A DNA stretch of 13,598 bases from Ettlia oleoabundans. Its lineage: Eukaryota > Chlorophyta > Chlorophyceae > Chlamydomonadales. The position numbers were made by a program, and so were the translations under genes. Positions 1 through 8,133 of this stretch are shown one piece after another (positions within the stretch are counted from its first letter, which is position 1; every line of letters begins with the position of its first letter). The stretch spans positions 1-13,598 of the forward strand of contig JAAMXP010000569.1 in NCBI GenBank assembly GCA_019693395.1, written 5' to 3'. The notes under the pieces were generated by a model. That model ran no database searches, was not told where the DNA came from, and saw nothing but the letters and a program-made list of their open reading frames with translations.

Positions 1-140
1 CAGGTCCCTTTCTTTCGGGTCAGCTGTACATGTGAATCCTTTTCTCACGTATGACTTTGCTCTTGAAAGCAAGAGCACGTTTTTGAATCTCTAGATGTGC
101 GTGTCACATGCTGTGCCTGCTGTGCTCTGTTTGCCTGCAG
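1..140 (+). other. 3' part of an intron in the PPIL2-like gene
   Basis: This stretch precedes the first recognisable coding exon and ends in a good acceptor, TTTGCCTGCAG at 130-140. The window opens with CAGGT, so bases 1-3 could be the end of an upstream exon with a donor at position 4, giving a 137-nt intron. That donor reading rests on only a few bases and is weak. Confidence 0.5.
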
Positions 141-413
141 GCGGAGAAGGAGGAGCAGGGTTTCGCAGCTGACGATGAGTTCGGACAGTGGTGGAGCAAC
201 CCGGCAGCGGCTTCCAAGGCTGCTGGCGGCGGCACTGGCGGCGGCGGCGGAGAGCCTGGGGTGGGCAGGTATCTCTCTGCACTCCCTGCTTCGGTGGCAG
301 CATCGACGGCAGCACCCAAGGCAGCTGGGGCAGCGGCCGGGGAGCAGCAGCCGGTGGCAAAGAAGGCTAAGACCACAGGTGGCGGCAGCTTTGGGAACTT
401 TGACGCTTGGTAG
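141..413 (+). CDS. PPIL2: C-terminal exon of a PPIL2/CYP65-like U-box cyclophilin (partial)
   Basis: Last 90 residues of a longer protein; the exon starts in phase 0 after an acceptor at 140 and ends at TAG 411-413. The catalytic domains lie off the window, so recognition rests on the tail. The order is a charged start (AEKEEQ), a W-W-S-N-P motif, a Gly/Ala-rich linker, the motif GVGRYLSA, a basic patch (KKAK) and the terminal FGNFDAW. From memory, animal and plant PPIL2/CYP65 proteins end the same way, with GVGKY, then Lys-rich sequence, then a terminal FxDF-x-x-W-like motif. The family combines a U-box (ubiquitin ligase type) with a cyclophilin-type prolyl isomerase domain and is a nuclear spliceosome-associated factor. 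The linker is longer and more Ala/Gly-rich than I recall for animals. Identity is by motif order, not alignment, so it could be another nuclear protein with a similar tail. Confidence 0.65.
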   Translation, partial: AEKEEQGFAADDEFGQWWSNPAAASKAAGGGTGGGGGEPGVGRYLSALPASVAASTAAPKAAGAAAGEQQPVAKKAKTTGGGSFGNFDAW

Positions 414-1674
414 AGCAGAAGCATATCCCTGCCCTGCGCCGGCGTTCACTTGGACACCCCCAATCCTCACCCCTCACTCACGCCGCCGCCCCCGTCCTGC
501 ATGCCGACCCACACCACACACCACTACTTTCTTGGGCTCCTTTATTTTCCTTCGCTTGCTCTTTGACCCGTTTCCCCATGACCGCTTGACCGTTCCTGCA
601 CCCCTCCCTTGGTTGCTTCACCCTGCTTGTTGCGCCATGCACCCGCTTGGCCTGCCGTGTACTCTGTTGCGCACATCCACTGCCCAGCTGTTGCGCCCAT
701 TTACCATCCAGCCGAGTCATAAATCACTTCAGCTGCAGACTATCTGTATTCACCACTCAGCCAAATCATAAGTTACCTCGGCTGTGGACCGTCTGAGTGT
801 CTGTGGTCTCTGATGTATTGAGAACGCTGAACACCTGCTTGCTGTGCTGCTGGCAGCAGGCGTGCATCTTGCACCCAGCGAGGTTGCAACGGTTGCAGGC
901 CTTTGAATACGCAACAACAATGCAACAAAAAGCAACTTGATCAATATAGCGCAGTACAAGAATAGGTGCAGAGCGTGGTCAACAGGCGTGCTTCTGCTCG
1001 GGGCTTTCCCTGGGGGGATTTCCAGTTGGACAAACACACATGTCTACGTCAAGAACAGGAGGAGTATGGGAACGGAGGCACAAAGGACGCAGACTGTGAA
1101 AGTAAGCGTTGTGCTGCAGCCAGCAGCAAAAGCTGTGCAGGTTTAAGAAAGGCATTTTCTTCCCTGCTGGGTAACAGTCAGTCTTTCGTCCAGACAGGTT
1201 GGAATTGTTGAAAATAGAGACGTAACGGCCCCAAAAAGCACAGGCAGGGGCCGCAACGCTGTAATGCTGGAAATGGAATTGCGGTCAGGCGCTCTAACAA
1301 CTCTTGCACGGCCACGGGGAGACACTCCCGCCTGATCTGATTCGCAACAAGGCTGGCCCGGATGAGCTAAGTTCAATTGGCCCTCAGATTGGCGCCGGCA
1401 CAGGCGCAGAGCGTACGCCACCGTGCGTGCATCTGTGGGGCGACTCGTCGCACAGCCGTGGGCAGGTGATGCTGAGCGGCTGGCAGCTCCGGTGAGGTGT
1501 CAGGTGGGCTCCTTCCAGCCAGGGTGGCGCTTAAGGCAGTACCTTGCGCGCTTAACTTAAGTTTGGCTGGGAGGGCTCGGGGCTTGTGCATTGCGAATGC
1601 ATGCAACAGAACGGCCCGAGTATGTGGTTGTAGTACAGGAAGGGCGGAGTTCCGTTAATCGGTGGGGCTTCAGA
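414..1674. other. Convergent 3' flanks, no gene seen
   Basis: These 1.26 kb lie between the stop of the PPIL2-like gene (plus) and the stop of the protease homologue (minus). Open frames here are short or start at non-ATG codons, and none shows a recognisable motif. The stretch probably holds both 3' untranslated regions. I see no RNA gene. Confidence 0.5.
1260..1264 (+). terminator. Candidate TGTAA polyadenylation signal
   Basis: TGTAA is the usual poly(A) signal of chlorophyte green algae, and this is the first plus-strand copy after the PPIL2-like stop at 413. It would imply an untranslated region of about 850 nt, long but possible. A five-base match is weak evidence on its own. Confidence 0.25.
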
Positions 1675-4600
1675 TTAGATTGGGAATGGCTCCACGGTCC
1701 TGTAGTAGGCCTTGTAAAGGTTGGTGGCGTTGGCTTTGTTGTTGAGGATCTGTAGCGAAGGGAGATGCAGGCAGAGAAAAGGTGGCCAATCAGGGCAGGG
1801 TGGGGCATGCAGGCCAAACAGGCAGGCAGAGAGGGGGCAGCAGTCGGGGCAGGGCAGGGTGTGGCAGGGCAGGCACCGGACTTGCACGGATCAGCAGGAT
1901 CTTGCACGGATCAGCAGGGATTGATAGCACACGTGGAGTCAGACTAAGCAAAGCCAGACAGGCCAGCCGGGGAGGCAACCCCGACTGCTGAGTGCGCGAT
2001 GCGGGGTGGCATGACAAGTCGCAGCGGTACGGCGGTATATAGTGAAGCGGTACGGCGGTATATTTTTGAAGCGGTACGGCAGTACATTTTGAAGCGGTAT
2101 GTTGGTACCACTTGCCTTGATACCCAAGTCTATCCAGTCGCGGTACGCCGCCACGTTGGTGAACCCGCCTGCACACACGGGGAGATGAGTAGGCACCCAC
2201 ACTCAGCACACTCAGCACACAGGTGCAGGTCAGCGATTAGCCGAGATTTGAAAAGAATGCAGCGCAGCACTGCATGCCAGAGTGCTGGCCGGCTAGCTGG
2301 CTGGTGACCGGGTCACTCACTCAATCCGCCACGACCACAGCGCTCTGGGCCCATGAAAGAGGACATCCCAATCAGCCGGTCCTGACTGCAAAGCGGGTGG
2401 ACCAAAGCGGGCAGGCGGTGTGAGGTGAAGCTGGGAGCAGCGGAACAACTGAAGCGGGCCACCAAATAGAGAGGCACGCAACCCGCCAGTGGAACCCATG
2501 AGAACTCACAACCCACAACTCGTAACTTGCTACATAAAACCCACAGTTGCAGCCGCGCCCTCAGCTGCACCCTCCCAACCGCACCATCTCAGTGGCACCC
2601 TGCCAACCGCATCGCCTCAGGCGCACCCTTCCACAGCAAGCGGCCACTCACTGCACGGTTTTGCCACGGATGAAGAGCGGTCCCCCGTAGTCGCCCCGGC
2701 AGATTCCAGGCGCCTTGCCCTTGGTCCCGGCGCATATGGCCTCCTTGTTGAACCACACCTTGCCAAACTGCGGCCACTCCTTGCGGCAGGTTCGCTGGGA
2801 CTGCAACGGCAGGACCGCCTGCAAGTGGGCGGACAAATGGGCAGGTGGGTGAGCAGGCAGGCGGGAAGAGAAAGGTGGGTAATCAAGGTAGCAATTAGGA
2901 GGGTGGCAGTTAGGTATGCATGCAAGCGGTGGGGGGCAAGAGTGGGTACGAGGCTCCCGGTTGGGCGGGATGACTGTGCCTTGCCTGTGCTCACACAACG
3001 AAGCAGCACAGCACAGCACAGCACAGCACAGCACAGCACACTATGTGCAACAATACGCCAAGCAGGCAATATGAGCGGCAGAAGGTAAATGAAAGGCGGC
3101 GGGGAGTAGTACTGGGTTTAGGCACACAATCAGGAAGGAATAGAGATGAGGGAGGGAGAGAGAGCGTGAGATAAAAAGAGGGAGAGAATGCGTGAGTGAG
3201 ACACACACGGACAATACAGCTTCACTGACCTCTTGAAGGACGGGAGCCACATTTGGCTTGCCCCAGTCGCCAAATCCCAGAGTCCTCATTCTGAGGCCCA
3301 CCTTCACCGACAGCTTCGGTCTCTCTGCAGCCAGACATGGAGCAGGCACAGGAGACACGCCGTCAGCGCAGCTGAAGGGCGCTAGAGAAGCGGCAGTTCG
3401 CTACAGTGCCAGCAAATATATATGCTTGCTATAGTGCATGTGGCAGTTGACAGCAGGCTGGCTGCCTGCCTGCCAAGCTAGCCCGCTGCTGCTCAAGACA
3501 AAATACGATGGCTGGCCTATCTGGCTGATTGGCTGGCTTGCTGATAAGGAGCTGCTACTTTCCCCGGCTGGCTGGCTATCTGTGTGGCAATAACACGGGT
3601 TGTGTTTGCGGAGGGGCGGGGGACTTACTGGGTGGCAGGCGGATGGGTGTCATGAGTGAGGGCACCGAGGAGATCCTGTTACCCCCCAGGAGCAGCAGGG
3701 CAATGTCATTTAGGACTGGATTGGCCTGCAGTTTGAGGAGGTGAATGAGCACAACAAACAAATTAACATGTTGCCATCAATACACCATGTATGTACACGC
3801 CATCAATCCATGTATATACACACAAGGAACCTAAACAATAGGAGCGCAGGATGATTATTCAGCAGCGTTGACAGAAAGGGCCATTTCAAACGGCAAACCG
3901 CTCCGCATGTTGGCAGTGATCGCAGCCGAAAGGACGGCGCCAGGTCGGTCAGTAATCTGGAGAAAAGCGAACAACAGAGCCAGGCAGCCAGGCAGCCAGC
4001 CAGCCAGCAGCAGCAGCAACGTTAGCATCAACTGCACCGCCCTAGCTTCTGATGCTCGCACCTTGCGGTCCCAGCCTGCATGTATGAGCGTTGCTGTGGT
4101 GCGCCGCAGCTCATACTCGCCCCCACGCCTCTTGAAGGTACCGATCCGCGCCTGCAGGGCGCAGGCAGGCATGCAGGTTGACAGGCAGACGGGGTTGCAG
4201 GCAGGCAGAGGCTACGTGGAATGAAAAAGGAGGCCGGAGGGCTAGATTGGCAGGAAGGGGTGATGGAATCAACTGCATGGCCGAGGTGAAAGTAGCATGG
4301 CGGGCGTCGGGTCGATCCCAAGGCTGTCCTTGCAACTACACCACCGCCTGCCAGCAGTGCCGGCGGCCGTGCAGGCACGCACCCATGGGTACAGCGTGGC
4401 GTCTCTGGGAATGTTCCAGCCGGGCACGGTGCAGCTGGCGCTCGTGAGCAGCACGTTGGAGGCGATGAGGATGCCGCCGCAAATGATGTCTGCACATCCC
4501 AGGGGAGGCACATGCTTGAGGCACATGCTTGAGGCGCGTGCATGAGGCACATAAAACTGAAGGCCTAGATTAGACAAGGCCTGGCAAGGCTAGACTAGCA

Positions 4601-5746
4601 CATGAATGAGTAAATGAATGCATGAATTAGGCATACAAGCACACACGTGTATGCGCAGCTCAGGTGCAGGCATTGAGTGAGGGTGCGGAAAGGGTTACAA
4701 GGTGTGCATCGTGGAGCACTGGTTTGAATGTTACTGCCAAGCGATTAGATCCCACCGACCATGGCAGGCCTGCTGAAACGGTCAGCTGGCACACCACCCA
4801 GCACACCGTCTGATGCACTGCTGCAGCGCTGTTGCTGCCGTTGCTGGGTTGGTGATGTCTTTTCTGTTTGGCATCAGTATGTGCAGTCAGGCAGCTGGAT
4901 AATTGCATGGCCATTCAATGCAGCAGCAGCGCACTCGCACCTCCTTTCAAGGGGCCGGTGCTGTGACGCAGCGAAGTCATCCAACGATACCTGCATCGCA
5001 AGGGGACGGATTTTATCGGTACATCATGGACAACTGGGCGTGTAAGCATGTTGCAGCGCATATGGCCGGCTGACTGTGTGCGGGCAGTGTGGCCGAGCGT
5101 GCATGCAGCTGCGCTGTGGTCTTAACCGTGTTCGGCGGGTGACTGAAAAACACACAGCGGAACGGGATGCATGCTGCCCTACCGGCGCATGGCAGGATCA
5201 GCCATAAGCAAGGCTACCCACTGAGATATGTATGGGGCGCCAAGCCTAAAGGTGGGTGCAGGCCGGCAGACAGCTGCAGCACCGCATGATGCTGGCGGCG
5301 TGTGGCGGCAAATGGCGGCCCGCACCTATTCTGCAATGCATCCCCCCCTCCCGCAACAGCTGCCGACACTTGATTCTCCTCAAGCGCTCGTCTGCATGAT
5401 CGGAAATATAAGCATTACTGCGAGTAGACTGAGCACAGCACAGGGTATCTGCTGCAGCAGCACAGCACACCAGCAGCTGCAGGGACGCAAGCAGCCGACA
5501 GCCGGCCGTCGCCAGGAGACAAAGAGCCCTGCTGACGCCCCCTGGACGTGTGCTGCCCAAGCAGTGTGCAGATGCATTGCATGCACTCAGTTGCAAGTCC
5601 GGCCTTCTGTTCCTCAGGCGCTGCGGTGACTGCTGGCACTACAAGCCAAGCGCCGCCAACCTCCGCGTAGGTAACCTCCGCCCTGCCGCTGAAACGACCG
5701 CCGCTGCCAGCAGCGCCGCGAGTAGCAAATGCCTGATACCTTGCAT
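1675..5746 (-). CDS. Secreted chymotrypsin-fold (S1) serine protease homologue, predicted inactive; 11 exons
   Basis: Proposed exons (high to low): 5746-5676, 5417-5283, 4990-4941, 4489-4383, 4151-4062, 3725-3629, 3324-3230, 2818-2652, 2385-2321, 2168-2116, 1749-1675. They sum to 1005 nt (334 residues plus stop) with matching phases. Residues 1-23 form a signal peptide (MQGIRH, then LLLAALLAAAVVSA). A pro-segment ends at R53, followed by IGAG as the likely activation site. Next come WMTSLRHS (72-79) and CGGILIASNVLLTSASC (89-105), where S104 replaces catalytic His57. NDIALL keeps Asp102 as D158. After RTLGFG, C226/C244 and C255/C287 match conserved disulphides. RGDYGGP (256-262) keeps Asp194 (D258), but Y259 replaces Ser195; position 189 is Gly253. 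The C-terminal helix is FTNVAAYRDWID, followed by a 24-residue tail. Exons 3-10 are well supported by family motifs; exons 1, 2 and 11 rest on phase and splice fit. Hydrolysis is not expected; a binding or regulatory role is inference. Confidence 0.8.
1881..1920. repeat. Two tandem copies of a 20-nt unit
   Basis: CTTGCACGGATCAGCAGGAT (1881-1900) is followed directly by a copy (1901-1920) differing only at the penultimate two bases. It lies inside the last intron of the protease homologue. Confidence 0.85.
2023..2110. repeat. About 3.7 copies of a 23-24-nt tandem repeat
   Basis: Units start at 2023, 2046, 2070 and 2093, each opening with AGCGGTA. The first three end in TGA after a TATA-like or TACATT run; the fourth is cut short at GGTACCA. 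The array ends 5 bases from the GC donor at 2115, inside the last intron of the protease homologue. Confidence 0.85.
3005..3039. repeat. (AGCAC)7 microsatellite
   Basis: Seven perfect AGCAC units within the intron between exons 7 and 8 of the protease homologue. The same intron holds a purine-rich tract (about 3135-3200) that reads as a pyrimidine tract on the transcribed strand. Confidence 0.95.
3774..3822. repeat. Imperfect two-copy repeat, unit about 25 nt
   Basis: CCATCAAT...CATGTATGTACAC is repeated as CCATCAAT...CATGTATATACAC within the intron between exons 5 and 6 of the protease homologue. The copies differ by a small gap and one substitution. Confidence 0.7.
3979..4018. repeat. GCCAG/CAG simple repeat
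   Basis: A run of GCCAGGCA and GCCA units passes into (CAG)4. It is intronic in the protease homologue (intron between exons 5 and 6). Related GGCTGGCTGG runs occur around 3450-3580 in the neighbouring intron. Confidence 0.85.
4505..4553. repeat. Four tandem copies of a 13-nt unit
   Basis: Units start at 4505, 4518, 4531 and 4544. The first two are identical (GAGGCACATGCTT), the third varies at four positions, and the fourth fades after GAGGCACAT. The array lies in the intron just upstream of the acceptor for the exon carrying the CGG...SASC motif. Confidence 0.85.
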
Positions 5747-7349
5747 TTGTTGGCCTGCGAAAACGAAGGTGGAGGGAGTTGGGGACGCGGAAGGTGTAGG
5801 GGGCGCGGGACGAGATGGCACATGCCCCGGGCAGGTCTCCGGCCTGGCACCTGGTCCCGTTGTGCACCCGCACCTTCAATCGATGTTAGGCGCACAGCTT
5901 GCCCAGCACCGGTGGGCTCGCTGGAGGGACACACCTCCCAGCCGGTCACAACGACCGCAAACGTAGCAGCTGATTGTCGATTTTCCTGAAAGCCGCGGGT
6001 GAAAAACGCACCGGTACTAGGTCTTTTCGCGCTTCCGAGCCTGCCTCTGCGCACAGCAGGGCCGCAGCATGCCGGGGGTGCTTGGGGTTTGAGAGAATTA
6101 CGCAATATCGTGCCTTCATTGACATCAATTGAGATTTGTCGACGGAACCAGTGCAAATGGCACCAACAAACCGAGAGTTGCGAACAAGAGTGGAGCGTGC
6201 AAAACCCGCCGACAGACCTCGACCGGGGCTGGCAGCAGGTGGCTGGCAAAAGAAACTGAAGTTTGGCGCTGCTTGCCGTTTGGAACCGCACCACTCGCGT
6301 CTGCAGCACGGCCGCTGCAGCGGGGCACGCCAGCAGGTCTGCGTGTTGTGACCGCTGGTCTGCGCGCTAACCATCACAAGTAATTCTAAGGACTGGTGAA
6401 AATTTCGGGGCAACATGCAGCAACAGAAGATAAGTGAGAGCGAGCTGGCTGGTTCTTTTTGGCTTTTGTGGCGCCACCACCCCAGTTTTTTTGGCTCCTG
6501 TTGCTTTCCCCTCCCCTAATGTCACCTCCTTGCGTTGCCTCAGCACAGTGCCTTGGATCGAGGCACCCATTAAAAAGCGCACCTGGAAAATGCCAAGGCT
6601 AACGCGTGTGCAAATAGATTGATAGATTCCGGACATGGGGCGGCTCCGCCGCCAATGGGGGGGGAGGGAATTTACGTCTAGAGCCTATGTTCCGGAGGTA
6701 GACACACAACCAAAGAGGCAATAGACAGAGAGGTGTCACCGCAAGGTTTCTGTTATATATTTATGTCTTCAATGATGCACGTTGTTGTTGCAACAAAAAC
6801 AAACAAACACACACCACAACCACCCCTGGCCGAGTTTGGCCACCTCGGGGCGCTGGCATATTCGGTGCTCCTCCGATTGAGCTCACCCCTGTCCCTGCTG
6901 CTGCTGCCCGTCCCGCCACCGCTGTTGCCCCTGGCACCCCGGCGCCGGCCCCCCTGCCCCGGTGCTGCGCCCGCTGCCGCTGCTACTGCCGCCGGCAGGT
7001 GCGATGCGGCCTCTGCAAGCCGACCGCTGTCCAATGTGTATGATAGTGAGCACCTGTGCCCAATGAGCCCCATACGTGAGCTGAGACTCTAAAGAAGGAC
7101 ATGGCGGGGCCCAATTTGGGTTGTATATGGATTCTTGGACTGTGCAGTACAGCTACCGTACCGCTTTCCTATGCACAAGCTGGCTCTTTACGGACTATGT
7201 TTTCCGAAGTTTTCGTGGGGGGGGATGTCCGGAATCTAATAATCTATTTGCACCCGCCTGTCAAACAGCAACTAGCAGGGGCATCACAGGCAAAGGCCAG
7301 GAGGCACCCTTCAAACAGCAAACAGTTCAAAGCACAAGCATTCAATTGT
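5747..7349. other. Unassigned region between the protease homologue and H2B
   Basis: No confident gene. Immediately upstream of the protease ATG the minus strand reads CGTTTTCGCAG|GCC, an acceptor-like site that may mark an untranslated first exon further upstream. Long open frames here (for example minus 5614-6309) start at GTG and look like GC-rich chance frames. Two ATG-started frames, minus 6367-6636 (89 aa) and plus 7101-7382 (93 aa), have no recognisable motif; each runs across or into an arm of the inverted repeat described separately. TATATATT occurs at about 6752-6760. Confidence 0.4.
6608..7253. repeat. 646-bp segment bounded by 29-bp inverted repeats
   Basis: The left arm (6608-6636) begins GTGCAAATAGATT and ends AGATTCCGGACAT. 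The reverse complement of the right arm (7225-7253) matches it at 27 of 29 positions, the differences being two adjacent bases in the middle. Homology stops sharply at both ends of each arm. No clear target-site duplication is visible, and no transposase-like frame lies inside. A small non-autonomous element with terminal inverted repeats is possible, as is a simple inverted duplication. Confidence 0.6.
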
Positions 7350-7361
7350 TGCTTTCCCAGT
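7350..7361 (-). promoter_or_regulatory. Putative histone downstream element of H2B
   Basis: On the minus strand this reads ACTGGGAAAGCA and begins exactly 9 nt after the H2B stem-loop. The same 12 bases occur at the same distance after the H2A stem-loop. In animals a purine-rich box at this place pairs with U7 snRNA to direct cleavage of non-polyadenylated histone mRNA. The equivalent role here is inferred from position and conservation. Confidence 0.55.
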
Positions 7362-7370
7362 GAGAGAGGT

Positions 7371-7386
7371 GGTGTTGAATAACACC
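7371..7386 (-). terminator. Histone 3' stem-loop of H2B
   Basis: The minus strand reads GGTGTTATTCAACACC: a 6-bp stem with an ATTC loop, extended by a flanking T-A pair. It lies about 40 nt after the stop and matches the metazoan replication-histone stem-loop layout, except for a compensatory G-C pair in the stem. It is identical to the H2A copy. It replaces a poly(A) signal, and no TGTAA is seen here. Confidence 0.9.
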
Positions 7387-7427
7387 AGTTGGATTTGGTT
7401 TTGTTTGTTTTGGGTTTTGCTACCGCT

Positions 7428-7799
7428 TCAAGCGCTGGTGAACTTGGTGACGGCCTTGGTGCCCTCGCTGACGGCGTGCTTGGCCAGCTCGCCGGGCAGC
7501 ACCAGGCGCACGGCAGTCTGGATCTCGCGGGAGGTCAGGGTTGGCTTCTTGTTCACGCGGCTCAGCTGGGCAGCAGCAGTGGCGATCTTTTCAAACTGGT
7601 CGGCGATGAAGGAGTTGAGGATGGCCATGGACTTGGAGGAGATGCCGGTGTCAGGGTGCACCTGCTTGAGCACCTTGAAGATGTAGAGCTTGTAGCTCTC
7701 GGTGCCCTTGGCCTTCTTGCCCTTCTTCTTGCCGCCCTCCTTGGCGGGCTTGGCGGACTTCTTGGCCGGGGCGGCCTTCTTGCCGGAGGTGGGAGCCAT
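7428..7799 (-). CDS. Histone H2B
   Basis: Complete 123-residue core histone H2B in a single exon, pairing with H2A in the nucleosome octamer. The N-terminal tail (1-31) is Lys/Ala-rich with [12 protein letters not shown] basic clusters. The histone fold runs from [20 protein letters not shown] through [28 protein letters not shown] and [23 protein letters not shown]. The C-terminus is [12 protein letters not shown], in which K119 is the position mono-ubiquitinated in other eukaryotes. The start is the ATG after a C/A-rich leader (CCAACAACCACC), and the length is normal for algal H2B. It is divergent from H2A with 334 bp between start codons. The lack of introns plus the stem-loop 3' end indicate a replication-dependent gene. 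Nothing is unusual in the fold. Confidence 0.98.
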   Translation of the reverse strand: MAPTSGKKAAPAKKSAKPAKEGGKKKGKKAKGTESYKLYIFKVLKQVHPDTGISSKSMAILNSFIADQFEKIATAAAQLSRVNKKPTLTSREIQTAVRLVLPGELAKHAVSEGTKAVTKFTSA

Positions 7800-8133
7800 G
7801 GTGGTTGTTGGGGGTTGGTTGGGGTGTACGGAAGGGAGCTCGAGGTTGTGGAATGGTGGTCTGGGAGCAATCAGGAGCTTAAGTCATCGGCATCGGCGGC
7901 TTTCACGCCGCCCAGGGCAACCGAGCAAGGACAGCCCGCCGTTGGTCGGCCCCCAGGTTGGTCATAGGCGGCACCGATCCGGGGTCCTTCCCTTCGCTGG
8001 CGGTGCTTGCTTGGGGCTTTGAGGCCCTGTTTGCGGCGTTACTTAACCGTCGCTGCTGCACTGTTTCACTCATCCACTCCTCCGATCACTGCTCAGGCAC
8101 CCCTCCCCTCAACCCCAACACCCAACAACAACC
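7800..8133. promoter_or_regulatory. Shared bidirectional H2B/H2A promoter
   Basis: The 334 bp between the two start codons must hold both promoters. ACTTAA occurs once on each strand facing its gene: plus 8041-8046, 93 bp before the H2A ATG, and minus 7884-7879, 85 bp before the H2B ATG. Either may serve as a TATA-like element. Near the centre are two direct copies of GTTGGTC (7941-7947 and 7957-7963; GACCAAC on the other strand, CCAAT-like) and a perfect inverted repeat GGCGGC-TTTCAC-GCCGCC (7895-7912). Both mRNAs would have C/A-rich leaders. Element roles are inference. Confidence 0.7.

Larger units (their letters stand above)
1750..2115 (-). other. Probable GC-AG intron (last intron of the protease homologue)
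   Basis: The exon ending at 2116 (reading ...DLGIK) is followed by GCAAGT in the context AAG|GCAAGT, the classic form of the rare GC donor. The acceptor is GCTACAG, ending at 1750. It is the only donor I found that keeps phase 0 into the final exon; nearby GT choices leave one extra base. The intron also carries two sets of short tandem repeats. Confidence 0.55.

Noticed and set aside
3855..3956. Possible extra exon on the minus strand after a good acceptor (TTTTCTCCAG|ATTACTG), open for 33 codons to a stop
   Set aside because: It falls inside the intron between two family-supported exons whose phases already match. Including it would end the protein before NDIALL. It could at most be an alternative terminal exon.
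5246..5596. Alternative start of the protease homologue at ATG 5596, running directly into the R|IGAG segment
   Set aside because: The hydrophobic stretch there is Cys-rich and far from the Met, whereas the ATG at 5746 gives a textbook signal peptide and a phase-matched splice. It is kept in mind as an alternative only.
5614..6309. 231-codon open frame on the minus strand
   Set aside because: It starts at GTG, contains no motif, and its frame overlaps the signal-peptide exon out of phase. It looks like a chance GC-rich frame.
6753..7073. 106-codon minus-strand Gly/Arg-rich frame resembling an RGG tail
   Set aside because: It has an ATG but no conserved motif, lies inside the inverted-repeat segment, and both strands are open there because of GC-rich simple sequence.
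7389..7967. 192-codon plus-strand frame over H2B
   Set aside because: It is the antisense shadow of the H2B gene.
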